35,794 nt of DNA from Methanobacteriota archaeon (GTDB taxonomy: Archaea; Thermoplasmatota; Poseidoniia; Poseidoniales; Poseidoniaceae): the NCBI GenBank assembly GCA_018691345.1, contig JABGTJ010000058.1:1-35794 (forward strand), given 5' to 3'. Made by a program: the position numbers and the translations under genes. Positions 9,046 through 18,904 of this stretch are shown in pieces. Each line of letters begins with the position of its first letter. The stretch's first letter is position 1. The notes under the pieces were generated by a model. It made no database searches, was not told where the DNA came from, and worked only from the letters and a program-made list of their open reading frames with translations.

Positions 9046-11058
9046 CTATAATGATTTTTCTTCATCGTCCACCTGTTGGGTGATGACATCACTCATTTCT
9101 TGGTCCCCAAGAGTGTTGAAATCAATGCCAGCAAGTGTGCCTTCCTCTTTGTTCGTAATGACGTTAATTACCAAAAGAACAATCAAGAAAAGAACGATGA
9201 AAGCACCCAGCCCAAGGAGCATTGAGGTACTGGAAACACCCGTATCCGCAGATTGGGTTTCAAACGCTGATGCTGTGTCCATAAGCATGATGTTGGCAGT
9301 AATCAGAGGAGATGAAGTGTGCCCACCGGTGTCGTTTGCTTTGATTCCACGGATTGAAATCGTGTGATTCCCTTCCAAATCGATTCCCGGCAGGTGTTCC
9401 AATTGGTGAATAATATCGATGGCAGTTAACGTTCCTGTGGTATCGCCGTGGTCAAAACTGTGAATGTTCGACCAGTCATCTCGTAGGTGATTACTACGCC
9501 ATTGAATGGTATCGACATCTCCAGTTGCTGAATACGAAAGGAGTTCATCAGGGAACATGTGAATACGGCTATCTGCGCCGTTTTCAGTCGAAAGCATGAC
9601 TTCCATTGTAGAATCAAAGGCGTAGTCTCGCTCTGCCGCTTCATAAACCGCATCAAGTGCACGAACTTCTCCGTGACCATAGACGTTGTTTTGCCGGTTC
9701 TTGGTCACCAAGTGTTGAGCATCATTGTCGTCACAACCATCGATTCCTGCTGCATCGCCCATGTAGGTACATGCACGGTATTCAGCGGTTTCTTGCATAA
9801 TATTTCGAACTTCAAACGGCGTTAAATCGGGATTCGCTTGGAGCATCAAGGCAGCAACGCCTGCTGCGCCCGGGGTGGCCATGGATGTGCCCGACATGTC
9901 GGTATACTGGTCGCCAGAGTTGAATTGTACAGACATGACGCTTGAACCAACATAAGCGACGTTGGGCTTAACTCGGTTCTCTTCAGTTGGACCTTGGCTT
10001 GAGTAGATTGCAATGCTGGAGTCTTTGTCAAGTGCTCCAACAGTAATTGCATCTTCTGCACTACCAGGTGTTCCGATGGTACCTCGTCCAGCAGAGTTCC
10101 CTGCTGCAATGAACAAAGCAATATCATTGTAGACCATTTCATTGGCCATTCGATTCACGCTGTCTTCTTCGGATGAGGTCCACTCGATAAGTCCAAATCC
10201 ACCGAGAGACATAGAGGCTGCTCGAATGTTGTACTCATAGCGATGGTCAACGGTCCATTCCATGCCTGCCATGACGGTGGCAAAAGAGCCGGAGCCTGCT
10301 GCATCGAGGACTTTCACACCAACAAGGAATGCTTGTGGAGCCATACCAATATGGTCGTAATTTGGCGCCCCAGTTCCGGCTGTAGTACCAGCACAGTGAG
10401 ATCCGTGGCCCTGGTCATCGTACGGGAACACTTCTGTTCCGTTCACGAGGCTTGGATTGTTAACTGGGTCGTAGAAAGCGACCACTTTCGGGTCGTTGGT
10501 TGCTGGGTCATCGTCAAGGTCATCGAGGCTTGAGTGAGCACCGTCAATGCCGGTGTCGATGATGGCAACTGCTGTCCCTGAGCCATCGTACCCCGTATCT
10601 GCCCAAACTGTGTCAACACCGTGGAGGACTGCTGCGTCTCCATTGGTCACAGAAAGAAGGCCATCGAGTTCAAGCATTACGACTCCAGGAAGAATGGATG
10701 CATCAAGGATTCTGTCAACAGGTACCCGACCAGCCAATGCATCAATACGGTCAAGGGTCCATTCGTGAACATATCCAATTTCACGTTCAAGCATTGCGAT
10801 TTCATCGCTTCCAGGAGTGTGATCAAAGTCGATGATAAGTGGCAGAGTGTTATCTTCGTCAAGGAAGTAAGGACTGTCTTTGTGGACTTCAATCATGTCA
10901 CCGATACCGTTACCGTTTCTGTCGACCGTAGTTTCGACCCACCAGCCTTCTTCGACGGGTTGTTCTGATGTTTCAGAAACGGGTACAGCCATTGCCAGGG
11001 TTGGCAGGACCATTATACTCAAACAGAGGAATGTGATTGCTTTTCGTGCTGCAGACAT
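9046..11058 (-). CDS. Secreted subtilisin-like (S8) serine protease with C-terminal TM anchor
   Basis: Asp AVAIIDTGIDGAHSS, His DDQGHGSHCAGT, Asn AAGNSAG, Ser MSGTSMATPGAAGVAALML; signal peptide from likely ATG 11058 (MSAARKAITFLCLSIMVLPTLAMA); C-terminal TM LLGLGAFIVLFLIVLLVINVI. ORF extends to 11133. Confidence 0.92.
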   Translation of the reverse strand: MSAARKAITFLCLSIMVLPTLAMAVPVSETSEQPVEEGWWVETTVDRNGNGIGDMIEVHKDSPYFLDEDNTLPLIIDFDHTPGSDEIAMLEREIGYVHEWTLDRIDALAGRVPVDRILDASILPGVVMLELDGLLSVTNGDAAVLHGVDTVWADTGYDGSGTAVAIIDTGIDGAHSSLDDLDDDPATNDPKVVAFYDPVNNPSLVNGTEVFPYDDQGHGSHCAGTTAGTGAPNYDHIGMAPQAFLVGVKVLDAAGSGSFATVMAGMEWTVDHRYEYNIRAASMSLGGFGLIEWTSSEEDSVNRMANEMVYNDIALFIAAGNSAGRGTIGTPGSAEDAITVGALDKDSSIAIYSSQGPTEENRVKPNVAYVGSSVMSVQFNSGDQYTDMSGTSMATPGAAGVAALMLQANPDLTPFEVRNIMQETAEYRACTYMGDAAGIDGCDDNDAQHLVTKNRQNNVYGHGEVRALDAVYEAAERDYAFDSTMEVMLSTENGADSRIHMFPDELLSYSATGDVDTIQWRSNHLRDDWSNIHSFDHGDTTGTLTAIDIIHQLEHLPGIDLEGNHTISIRGIKANDTGGHTSSPLITANIMLMDTASAFETQSADTGVSSTSMLLGLGAFIVLFLIVLLVINVITNKEEGTLAGIDFNTLGDQEMSDVITQQVDDEEKSL

Positions 11059-11214
11059 TTCTTCACCTAACTTAGCCAAACCTCTTCGACATTTGAACCC
11101 ATTGAAAGACAGTGCGTCGCGACGGAGGTCCAAGAGTAGTCTGTGAACTCGGAAAAAAAAAAGAAATACGGGTCAACTCTTAAATGAGGTTTGAACAACT
11201 CACCTTCGATTGTC

Positions 11215-14200
11215 ATGCCTGCTCCAAGACGTTCCGCACCACGACGTACTGCACCTGTCGCCTCAGGTCTTCTCGAAAAAGCAACTGCTCCGGCGTCCAG
11301 TGGAACAATTTACAACGATACGACGCTGATTGAACAGCCGATGATTATTCGTAGTCCGGGGAACCCTATTGGTACAACAAACCGAGACTTGATGAAATTC
11401 TCTCAACTGATCATGATGGGTATTGCCCTCGCTGCAATTTGGGGTGGACTGTTCAGCATCGCCTTCGCCGAGGATGCGTCGAACGACGATTTCCTTATCC
11501 TGTTCTTAGGTGGCTTTTTGTCTGCGGGAATTGCCATTGGATGGATTGCGGCTCAGAGTAAAAAGAACGATTATGTTCTCTTTGAAGTTCAAGATTACAT
11601 GCTGGGTATCGGTCTTTTCTTTGCAACCATTGGAACCGTGTGGGGCTCTCGTTGGTTAATCGGATTCGTCACAGGTGAAGGCTTCACAGATCTATTTGGA
11701 GTACAGGCTGAATTTCTAGCAGGTGGATGGACTGACCCAGTGACGAATGAATGGGTCGAATGGCATCCGAATGCAAATGCTATCTATGTACAGACGGCTG
11801 CAATCATTGCTCTTATTTTCGCTGAGATTCAACTCTTCAAGCGATTTAAAGGAGCGACTGGGTTTGGCCGAGCGGTCTCAGCATACGCCCCAGTACTCGT
11901 ATTGGTAGCTGCTGGGATGGGCCCTTGGATGCGTTGGACTGACAACATCATCTCATACGAAATGGGTCTTTCACTCATCTTGCTTTGCTTTGCCTCTATG
12001 GAGATGGCCCTACGGTCCAATAAAGCGTTGAATTTTGTGGTCGTGGCTGTTGTGTCGGGCCTTACTCCGATTTTGTTTGAAGTGTTCAACACCAACGCAG
12101 AGATTGGCGGAGAAGGGGGGGCATTGTCACTGCTCGTGTTCATTATTGCCATCCAAGGTTACTACGCTTCAAGGCAAGAGTTGCGTTCCGAATTAATTCA
12201 AAAGGCATCCATCGTTTTAGTGGGTGAAATTGTCTTTGCCATGTTTATTGCCCGAAGCCAGAACCTCAACCTCCACCTCGGCCCGATAAAATCTACAGAA
12301 CTCGGCATAGACCACCTCTTTGGTTTGAGCGTCGCTTTGTGGATTGCTGTTCTCGCCTTTTACTTCCCTGCAGTACAACAACGTAGAGTTCCTTGGATGC
12401 CAATTGGCCTAGCAGCAGCCTTGGTCGTTTTGCCGAATGACGGTAGCGTCATTCCATGGGCCATCTCATTGTTGATGGTACCTTACATGCTCTTCATCGC
12501 CAAAGCAACCCGACGATGGGTTGCAGATTACACCTTCACTATGCTCGCTGTTGCTTACTTCATGACCGATGTCATCGCAAACATAGAGAATATTCCTCTC
12601 TCCGGAACATTTGGGTTTGACGGGATGCAAGTCGTGATACCGATTGCACTGTTCACTACCTCCGAATTCGCACGACGAACAGGCAAAATTTCGTCTTGGA
12701 CACATCTTGTCATGCTTGCTGCTCTTGTTCTCTCAAGAACAATCATACAAGCCGAGGATTGGTTTATGCCTTGGATCTTTGTTGGCTATATGTTGTATCT
12801 CGCTCGGGATGCGTTCTCGAACTTAACTGAAGAGAGTGAATGGAAAGAGAAGATGCAGGCTACACTCGTCGTCATCATTGCTAATGCCTCAATGGTACTG
12901 CTCGCCGTTCTCGACAGGCTTAACTTGCCACAATTCCTCGACAATGATGCACTTCCTGAGTACTTTAATTATCAAATTTTTATTCTCGGCATTGTCGGAT
13001 ACCTCGCGCTCTACAAGGCCCGAACTATAGAATTAGATGCTGGTCTTTTGTTCAACTGGACCAAGCGTTTTGCAAGCAAAGCACCAATGTACAATCCTGA
13101 AACAAACACATGGACAACACCTGATCAAGATACTGAACAGGAAGTAGCGAATTGGCAAGAGATGAACAGTTGGAGTCAACTCACCCGTATTTCGCTTGTT
13201 GTTCCTTTCTTTATGATGAGCTTTAGTATCGTCACAATGTCAGACCCGTGGAATGGTTTTGATACCGATGGATCTCAATCACTGGTTATGTATCCATGGA
13301 TTTTGATGCTCTTAGCACCTGTTTACGGATTGGTCCATGAAATTCGTGGAATGGAAATCATCTCCTCTACAGTCCGTTCAGCAGGCGTCTGGGTCTTGTT
13401 TGCCATCACTCTGCCAGTGTCGATCAGTTTCAATATAGTTCGAAGTGAGATGCTCCAAATCGAAAAATACGTCGATACTGCAATCATGCCAGTACCAATA
13501 CTTCTCGACCTTATTCTCCTCAGTGCTCCGCTGTATGTGAACAGTCTCATCGCAAAACGTGGAATTGACACCGAACACTTGTCTGAAAACGCAGACCGTT
13601 GGGCAATGCTCGGTTTGATTGCGTTTGCGTGCCTTGATACATCCGGTGGGTTGTTGTTGATTTCTATGCTCGGTCTTGTGACCGTGCGAAGTGTCCGACA
13701 CCGGCATGTCATCCCATTGATGCTTTCTCCAGCTGTGTTCATCCTCTTACAATCCACCTGGTTGAATTACGCAGGAATCGCGCGAATGTTGTTTGAATCA
13801 GTCGATTCTCTCGCCTATGACTTCACAAAGGATAGTTTCCTTGGCTTACCACGTATTGGAGGGTTACTCATCGCTGGACAAATGATGTATTCCATCATCA
13901 TGGATAATCGAATGGTGAAAAACAGCGCGTCCAACCGTGAACCATTACCGTGGTACGGTTTGTGGGGATGGGCGCTGGTTGGAATCCTTGCTGCCTCGTC
14001 GAGTATTGGTTGGATACCTGCAATCTTCTTCGCATATCTTATGATTAACGCATGGCTTACCGGTACCGTCAACTCATTGCCAGCGCTCCATTTGGGATTC
14101 ATGCTAAGTCTCATCGTTGGAATGCAAGTTGAAGAGGTAACAAACTCGTTTGCCTTGGCCTTCTCATGGAGCGCTTTGTTGACTGGATTTGCGGCGCTCG

Positions 14201-15342
14201 GATTCAGTTCGATGGGCAGTAATGGTATTTTATTCAAGAACGTTGCACCTGCTCGAGAAGAGTTTTACACCGACCAACGGAAATCTGATCTCATCAACAC
14301 GCTCTACATCGCCACCTATATTCTGTTCATGCTGAGTTACGAAGCGCTCAACGGGGTCGGTACCATCATCGGCGCTGTTGTCCTCACTCGTGACATCATC
14401 AGCAAGGGATATACGAGCGCTGCCTTGTTTATTCCAGCAATTCATGCTCTGGCGTTGTTTAACCTCCTCCTGCAAACTGAGTTCGATTTGGTACCAGAAG
14501 GCGTATTACTCGGTTCTATTCTCTTGATTGAAGGAATAGTTGTATCTTGGCTTTCCTTGCAAAACGACAGAGTGTACGATTTCAAATTCTTTAATTGGGA
14601 TAACGATGATTCTTTCCTCGATTTTATTGATCGACTCGGGATTTCTGGAGTATTGTTTTCATTGTCTGGAATCTTTTTCATATTCGCAGATTTCAATCAG
14701 TCCACAGTTGGATGGCTACTAGCAACGATTGTACTCATCGCAGTTGGTATCCAAGGATACTCACCAGAGAACGATGCACGCTGGCGCCGCATTATCGGTG
14801 GATACGGTTCAATCTTTGCCTTCATCGGCTTCAGCAGTGGAATTGAGAGCAATACAATGCAATCTCTCTCTTGGATTGGAGTTGGACTCATTGCATTAGG
14901 ATGGGGATTCTTGATGATGCAACGTCTCGAGAATGACGAAGCAGTTTATGAAAATGAAATCGATGCTGTGCCTATGGCCACCGTTTCTAACGAAGCCATC
15001 CTCGTTGTTGAAGAATCAATCGATATACCTGAGCCGGTGTTCGAGGAAGATGATGAAGCCAGAACTGATGAACTCATCGAAGAGGAAGAAACCATTCTTG
15101 AACCGGAACCAGTCGTAAAGAAAACGATTCAAAAGGCTGCAGCCACGCCAGTGGTAGAACAAATTGTGCTCCCATCTGCCATCGATACGGGATTAGGATT
15201 TGAGATTCGACTACCACCGGGTAAACTCGAAGCCATTGTCAAGTCAATCAGCACAACCCCACATGAAGGCTACAAACCTGTTGTTGGCTTGCATGAAAAT
15301 GGAAAAATCGTCATCGATTGGGTTGAAGTTCAATCATTCTAG
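11215..15342 (+). CDS. Very large polytopic membrane protein of unknown function
   Basis: 1383 aa ORF from TTG 11191; ATG at 11215 likely. Hydrophobic TM-like segments through most of the length, then an acidic Glu-rich linker and a short C-terminal domain (GLGFEIRLPPGKLEAIVKSISTTPHEGYKPVVGLHENGKIVIDWVEVQSF). Confidence 0.8.
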   Translation: MPAPRRSAPRRTAPVASGLLEKATAPASSGTIYNDTTLIEQPMIIRSPGNPIGTTNRDLMKFSQLIMMGIALAAIWGGLFSIAFAEDASNDDFLILFLGGFLSAGIAIGWIAAQSKKNDYVLFEVQDYMLGIGLFFATIGTVWGSRWLIGFVTGEGFTDLFGVQAEFLAGGWTDPVTNEWVEWHPNANAIYVQTAAIIALIFAEIQLFKRFKGATGFGRAVSAYAPVLVLVAAGMGPWMRWTDNIISYEMGLSLILLCFASMEMALRSNKALNFVVVAVVSGLTPILFEVFNTNAEIGGEGGALSLLVFIIAIQGYYASRQELRSELIQKASIVLVGEIVFAMFIARSQNLNLHLGPIKSTELGIDHLFGLSVALWIAVLAFYFPAVQQRRVPWMPIGLAAALVVLPNDGSVIPWAISLLMVPYMLFIAKATRRWVADYTFTMLAVAYFMTDVIANIENIPLSGTFGFDGMQVVIPIALFTTSEFARRTGKISSWTHLVMLAALVLSRTIIQAEDWFMPWIFVGYMLYLARDAFSNLTEESEWKEKMQATLVVIIANASMVLLAVLDRLNLPQFLDNDALPEYFNYQIFILGIVGYLALYKARTIELDAGLLFNWTKRFASKAPMYNPETNTWTTPDQDTEQEVANWQEMNSWSQLTRISLVVPFFMMSFSIVTMSDPWNGFDTDGSQSLVMYPWILMLLAPVYGLVHEIRGMEIISSTVRSAGVWVLFAITLPVSISFNIVRSEMLQIEKYVDTAIMPVPILLDLILLSAPLYVNSLIAKRGIDTEHLSENADRWAMLGLIAFACLDTSGGLLLISMLGLVTVRSVRHRHVIPLMLSPAVFILLQSTWLNYAGIARMLFESVDSLAYDFTKDSFLGLPRIGGLLIAGQMMYSIIMDNRMVKNSASNREPLPWYGLWGWALVGILAASSSIGWIPAIFFAYLMINAWLTGTVNSLPALHLGFMLSLIVGMQVEEVTNSFALAFSWSALLTGFAALGFSSMGSNGILFKNVAPAREEFYTDQRKSDLINTLYIATYILFMLSYEALNGVGTIIGAVVLTRDIISKGYTSAALFIPAIHALALFNLLLQTEFDLVPEGVLLGSILLIEGIVVSWLSLQNDRVYDFKFFNWDNDDSFLDFIDRLGISGVLFSLSGIFFIFADFNQSTVGWLLATIVLIAVGIQGYSPENDARWRRIIGGYGSIFAFIGFSSGIESNTMQSLSWIGVGLIALGWGFLMMQRLENDEAVYENEIDAVPMATVSNEAILVVEESIDIPEPVFEEDDEARTDELIEEEETILEPEPVVKKTIQKAAATPVVEQIVLPSAIDTGLGFEIRLPPGKLEAIVKSISTTPHEGYKPVVGLHENGKIVIDWVEVQSF

Positions 15343-16713
15343 TCGGCGTTCAGCGCCTTGTGAACCGGTCACAGAAGTTGCGTAATCGGATTGCGGAACT
15401 GAAGGGTAGGCAGACCAATATGTTTCACGCATCTCTTGGTTTGCATCCATGCATGCAACCACGTCACCTGGTCGCTGAGAGAGTTCTGCGGTCTGGTTAA
15501 GGTGAGCAATAATCGGTTCGATGTTGGAGAGGTTCACCAAACCCCATCCAGTTTGGGTACATGGGGCAACAGGCGAGATAGGCATTGTTCCAGAGGTTGG
15601 GTCCCAGTCAAGTTCAGGATACCAAGCAGAAAGGTTGAGGGCTTCGCGGACTTGGTGATTTGAAACTTGGAACGGGTTCCCTTCGTCATCTGAACCGTTA
15701 ACCAGCATACCTTCACGCAATGTAGGGGATGCACCAGAACTGTCATCGCTGTATTCAGCTCGGAGAGATTCCAAAACGAAAGACAAGATTCCTGCTGTTC
15801 GAGGTGTAGCGAAAGAAGTTCCTGAAGTTTCGTGATATCCATCGATGTCATCGTGGTTCGGAAGAACTTGAGTCCAATCGGCGGAAATGTCAGGATACGA
15901 GCCGGACATGATTTCTTTTTGGTCATCGCCTTCTTCGGCATAACCTGCAATACCAATCGACCATGGTGGCCCAGCAGTGGCGTCTTGAATCGCTGGAGAA
16001 GGACTGTTGTCTGCAGCACCTGCATGCATCTTTCCTTGTTCTACAACAGCAACTTCGGTTCCGCGCTCAATGCCTGGCACAGGTAAGGAACCAGGGGCTC
16101 CAAAAGAAGTAGAAATAATATCAACCAACGGCTGATTAGCAGCTGCAAGCACCGCTTCGGTACTGAATCCTTCGACAAAGAAAATGACGGCGTTTGGGTT
16201 CGCATCCAAAACAGCCCCTGTTACAGCTGAACCGTGGCCATCGCTTGGATCGTCGAGTATGAGAATTTCGCTGTTACCGTCCGGAGATGTACCGATGATT
16301 TTAGTCCCGGGGAAGTAAACAATATCCGAAGCACCCAAGGTGTCCCAACACGAAGACTTGTCCGCATCATAGCGCTCTTGCCACGTACCTTCAAGGGTTA
16401 AGTCGCATATTTTGTTGACCCCTAAGCCGTCTAACAACCAATCTGGATACGTCTCATTGGTTCGGAAATGGTCGTGGTAGACATTGATTCCTGTATCGAT
16501 TGGAGCAACGACGGAAAAGGCTCTCCAATCATCATTTGAAGATTCTTTTTCGCTCACACTTTGTTGGATATTTTCATCGCCCAAAGACAGTGCAAAGAAT
16601 GAGAAAATCAGGAGAAAGGTTAGGATGGCAACTGCCACGAGAGATTTTGGTTCAAACGAAGATGACGGTACCATTTGAGCCGCCAATACATCCTCTTCGG
16701 GGGTATCCGTCAT
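15334..16713 (-). CDS. Membrane-anchored S8 subtilase-family protease
   Basis: Asp APIDTGINVYHDHF, His DGHGSAVTGAVLD, Asn AADNSPSP, Ser TSGTSFATPRTAGILSF; N-terminal TM (LVAVAILTFLLIFSFFALSLG). Likely ATG at 16713; the longer ORF to 16971 would overlap orn. Confidence 0.85.
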   Translation of the reverse strand: MTDTPEEDVLAAQMVPSSSFEPKSLVAVAILTFLLIFSFFALSLGDENIQQSVSEKESSNDDWRAFSVVAPIDTGINVYHDHFRTNETYPDWLLDGLGVNKICDLTLEGTWQERYDADKSSCWDTLGASDIVYFPGTKIIGTSPDGNSEILILDDPSDGHGSAVTGAVLDANPNAVIFFVEGFSTEAVLAAANQPLVDIISTSFGAPGSLPVPGIERGTEVAVVEQGKMHAGAADNSPSPAIQDATAGPPWSIGIAGYAEEGDDQKEIMSGSYPDISADWTQVLPNHDDIDGYHETSGTSFATPRTAGILSFVLESLRAEYSDDSSGASPTLREGMLVNGSDDEGNPFQVSNHQVREALNLSAWYPELDWDPTSGTMPISPVAPCTQTGWGLVNLSNIEPIIAHLNQTAELSQRPGDVVACMDANQEMRETYWSAYPSVPQSDYATSVTGSQGAERRLE

Positions 16714-16783
16714 ACCTCTCCCTCCGAAGGGCACTTGAAGAACCCTACGCCCATTTGAAAAACTCATTCCCCTTGGGTGATTC

Positions 16784-17338
16784 ATGGGTGAAGAAAATGA
16801 GCGCTTGGTTTGGATTGACCTCGAAATGACGGGCCTCGACATTACCAAAGAGTCCATCATCGAAATTGCGACGGTCATTACGGATGGCGAATTGAACATT
16901 CTCGAAACAGGCCCAAACTTGGCAGTAACGGTGTCCGAAGAACTTCTCGCAGGAATGGATGAGTGGAACACGTCTCACCATCATGCAAGTGGACTTGTCG
17001 AACGGGTACGCACGCAAGGCGTCTCTTGCTCGGACGCTGAACTCCAAACGCTTGAATTCCTCAAAAAATGGATACCAAAAGGTGTTGCACCGTTGTGTGG
17101 AAACAGCATTTGGAACGACAAAAAATTCATGGAAAAAGAAATGCCTCTCCTGGTCGATTATCTGCACTATCGAATGATTGATGTATCAACGGTTAAAGAA
17201 CTGTCTCGACGTTGGTATCCTGAAGCAGGAAGATACGAAAAGAAAGGAGCCCATTTAGCGCTTGATGATATTCTCGAATCAATAGAAGAATTGCGTTATT
17301 TCCGAGAGAAAATATTCATTTCGAAAAAGCAATCATAA
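16784..17338 (+). CDS. orn: Oligoribonuclease (DEDDh 3'-5' exonuclease)
   Basis: 184 aa; LVWIDLEMTGLDITKESIIEIATVITDGEL, LCGNSIWNDKKFM, HLALDDILESIEELRYFRE are characteristic Orn motifs. Confidence 0.93.
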   Translation: MGEENERLVWIDLEMTGLDITKESIIEIATVITDGELNILETGPNLAVTVSEELLAGMDEWNTSHHHASGLVERVRTQGVSCSDAELQTLEFLKKWIPKGVAPLCGNSIWNDKKFMEKEMPLLVDYLHYRMIDVSTVKELSRRWYPEAGRYEKKGAHLALDDILESIEELRYFREKIFISKKQS

Positions 17339-18199
17339 TCGCCAATTCGATGCATTGGCATCGACCTTCTTGAACGAAGCCATCACTTGAGCGACAACAG
17401 CCACAGCAATTTCCTCTGGTGATTCTGCGCCAATGTTCAACCCAATCGGACAGATCACTGCATCAAGGATTTCTTGAGAAATGCCTTCATTTTTGCATGT
17501 TTTCTCAAAGGCTTGCCACTTTGAACGGCTTCCGATAACGCCTATTCGAGGGCCACTGACCCCATCGGGTAGAGCCTCATTGACACTGAACATGGCAAGC
17601 AGTTTGAGAAGACGTTGTTGGTCTTCACTCCAATCATGACCAAGCAAAAGGACATCTGAAAAGCGGGTCATCGATTGAAGCGTTTCATTGGAAAAATAAG
17701 CATCAATCGCGTCACTCGAACGAAAGACAGCATTTGGGTAGAGGGATGAATCTGTAAATTCCGAGCGAGTGTCGTGCACAGAATGTTTCCAGCCTAATGC
17801 ATCGAGAGATGCTGCAATTGCTTGTCCGCAATGCCCTCCGCCCATTAGCAACACATGCGGCATTGGTATCATCACCTCTAACGAGAGGGTCACCTGACCC
17901 CCACACAGTGAATCAAGGGGCGTCACTTCATAGCCCTTCGCACCTTTGTTTAATCCAAATCGAAGTACTTCACCGAAGGGTGCATGGTGAGATACCAAAA
18001 GATTTCGACACCGAGATAGAACCTTCATTTCCAAACCTGCACCGCCAACAGTTCCCGTCCAGTCTTGATTCAAGGACATAGCCAGACGAGCCCCTACCTT
18101 ACCTGGGACGCTTCCAGCAGTCTCGACAACGCTGGCTAGAACCACTCGCTGGCCGGAGGCCAACTGCGATAGAGCCCAGGCCATCACCGCTGCAGTCAT
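17333..18199 (-). CDS. XdhC/CoxI family molybdenum hydroxylase maturation factor
   Basis: 288 aa; VVLASVVETAGSVPGKVGARLAM, HVLLMGGGHCGQAIAASLDALGW, ICPIGLNIGAESPEEIAVAVVAQVM. Confidence 0.88.
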   Translation of the reverse strand: MTAAVMAWALSQLASGQRVVLASVVETAGSVPGKVGARLAMSLNQDWTGTVGGAGLEMKVLSRCRNLLVSHHAPFGEVLRFGLNKGAKGYEVTPLDSLCGGQVTLSLEVMIPMPHVLLMGGGHCGQAIAASLDALGWKHSVHDTRSEFTDSSLYPNAVFRSSDAIDAYFSNETLQSMTRFSDVLLLGHDWSEDQQRLLKLLAMFSVNEALPDGVSGPRIGVIGSRSKWQAFEKTCKNEGISQEILDAVICPIGLNIGAESPEEIAVAVVAQVMASFKKVDANASNWRL

Positions 18200-18244
18200 G
18201 TACGGTGCTGCAGGCAGTCACACATACCCTTTACGCAACCCACT

Positions 18245-18838
18245 TCACAAGTCCTTGAGGAGTTCTTGCTCATGCTGAGAAAGAGTTTGCAAGTCAGCAG
18301 GTGTATCAATATTTAATCCAAGCAAAGGAGCGTCAACCATGTGTTCTGAAAAGTGTACGATTTCCCTCAAAGAGGCATCGGCCTTCGCAGTCAAAACCGA
18401 TTCAATGGCTACCGAGTCCATGAAGACTGGATGGCCCTTTCCTTCTTTGTTTGTGAGGGCTGCAGATGCCGTTGATGCGAGGAGAGATTTGACGTGGTCT
18501 ATGCTCCAACCAGGTCGATCAACCGGTGCGACAATCACGCCTTTGGGAATGCGTCCTCTATCGCCTGCTAACGACAACAGCGCACATTGAAGACTACCTG
18601 TTCGACCGTTTTCGGGAGAAGGATTTGAAAGAACAGTCGAACCAACTGTCTCTTGCATAATGTCGAAAACAAGTTCACTCCGGGTAACAATTACGATTGG
18701 AGAACAACCAGCTTTTTCCAGTTTCCTGTAGGCCATACCAACGAGTGTTGTGTCACCAATTCCAACCAATGATTTGGGTTGCCCTAGCCGTTGACTTGCA
18801 CCTGCAGCGAGAATAATTGCTGGGTGGGTCCGTACCAT
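18245..18838 (-). CDS. MocA/MobA-like nucleotidyltransferase (probable molybdenum cofactor cytidylyltransferase)
   Basis: From ATG 18838: AIILAAGASQRLGQPKSLVGIGDTTLV (NTP transferase loop), VIVAPVDRPG; adjacent to XdhC. The longer ORF to 18964 overlaps the opposite gene. Confidence 0.82.
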   Translation of the reverse strand: MVRTHPAIILAAGASQRLGQPKSLVGIGDTTLVGMAYRKLEKAGCSPIVIVTRSELVFDIMQETVGSTVLSNPSPENGRTGSLQCALLSLAGDRGRIPKGVIVAPVDRPGWSIDHVKSLLASTASAALTNKEGKGHPVFMDSVAIESVLTAKADASLREIVHFSEHMVDAPLLGLNIDTPADLQTLSQHEQELLKDL

Positions 18839-18904
18839 GTTAACTTCACGAGGAAGTCGGCTTTGTCTTTTGCTCTTGATATAGACTCGATTTCTTCGGC
18901 CTTC

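Noticed and set aside
11134-11214. A10 run and AT-rich divergent spacer considered as a specific promoter/regulatory element
   Set aside because: Probably contains divergent promoters, but I could not assign a TATA/BRE or operator with confidence.
16713-16971. N-terminal extension of the 15334..16971 subtilase ORF
   Set aside because: It overlaps the start of orn on the other strand, and the ATG at 16713 precedes a good N-terminal TM anchor.
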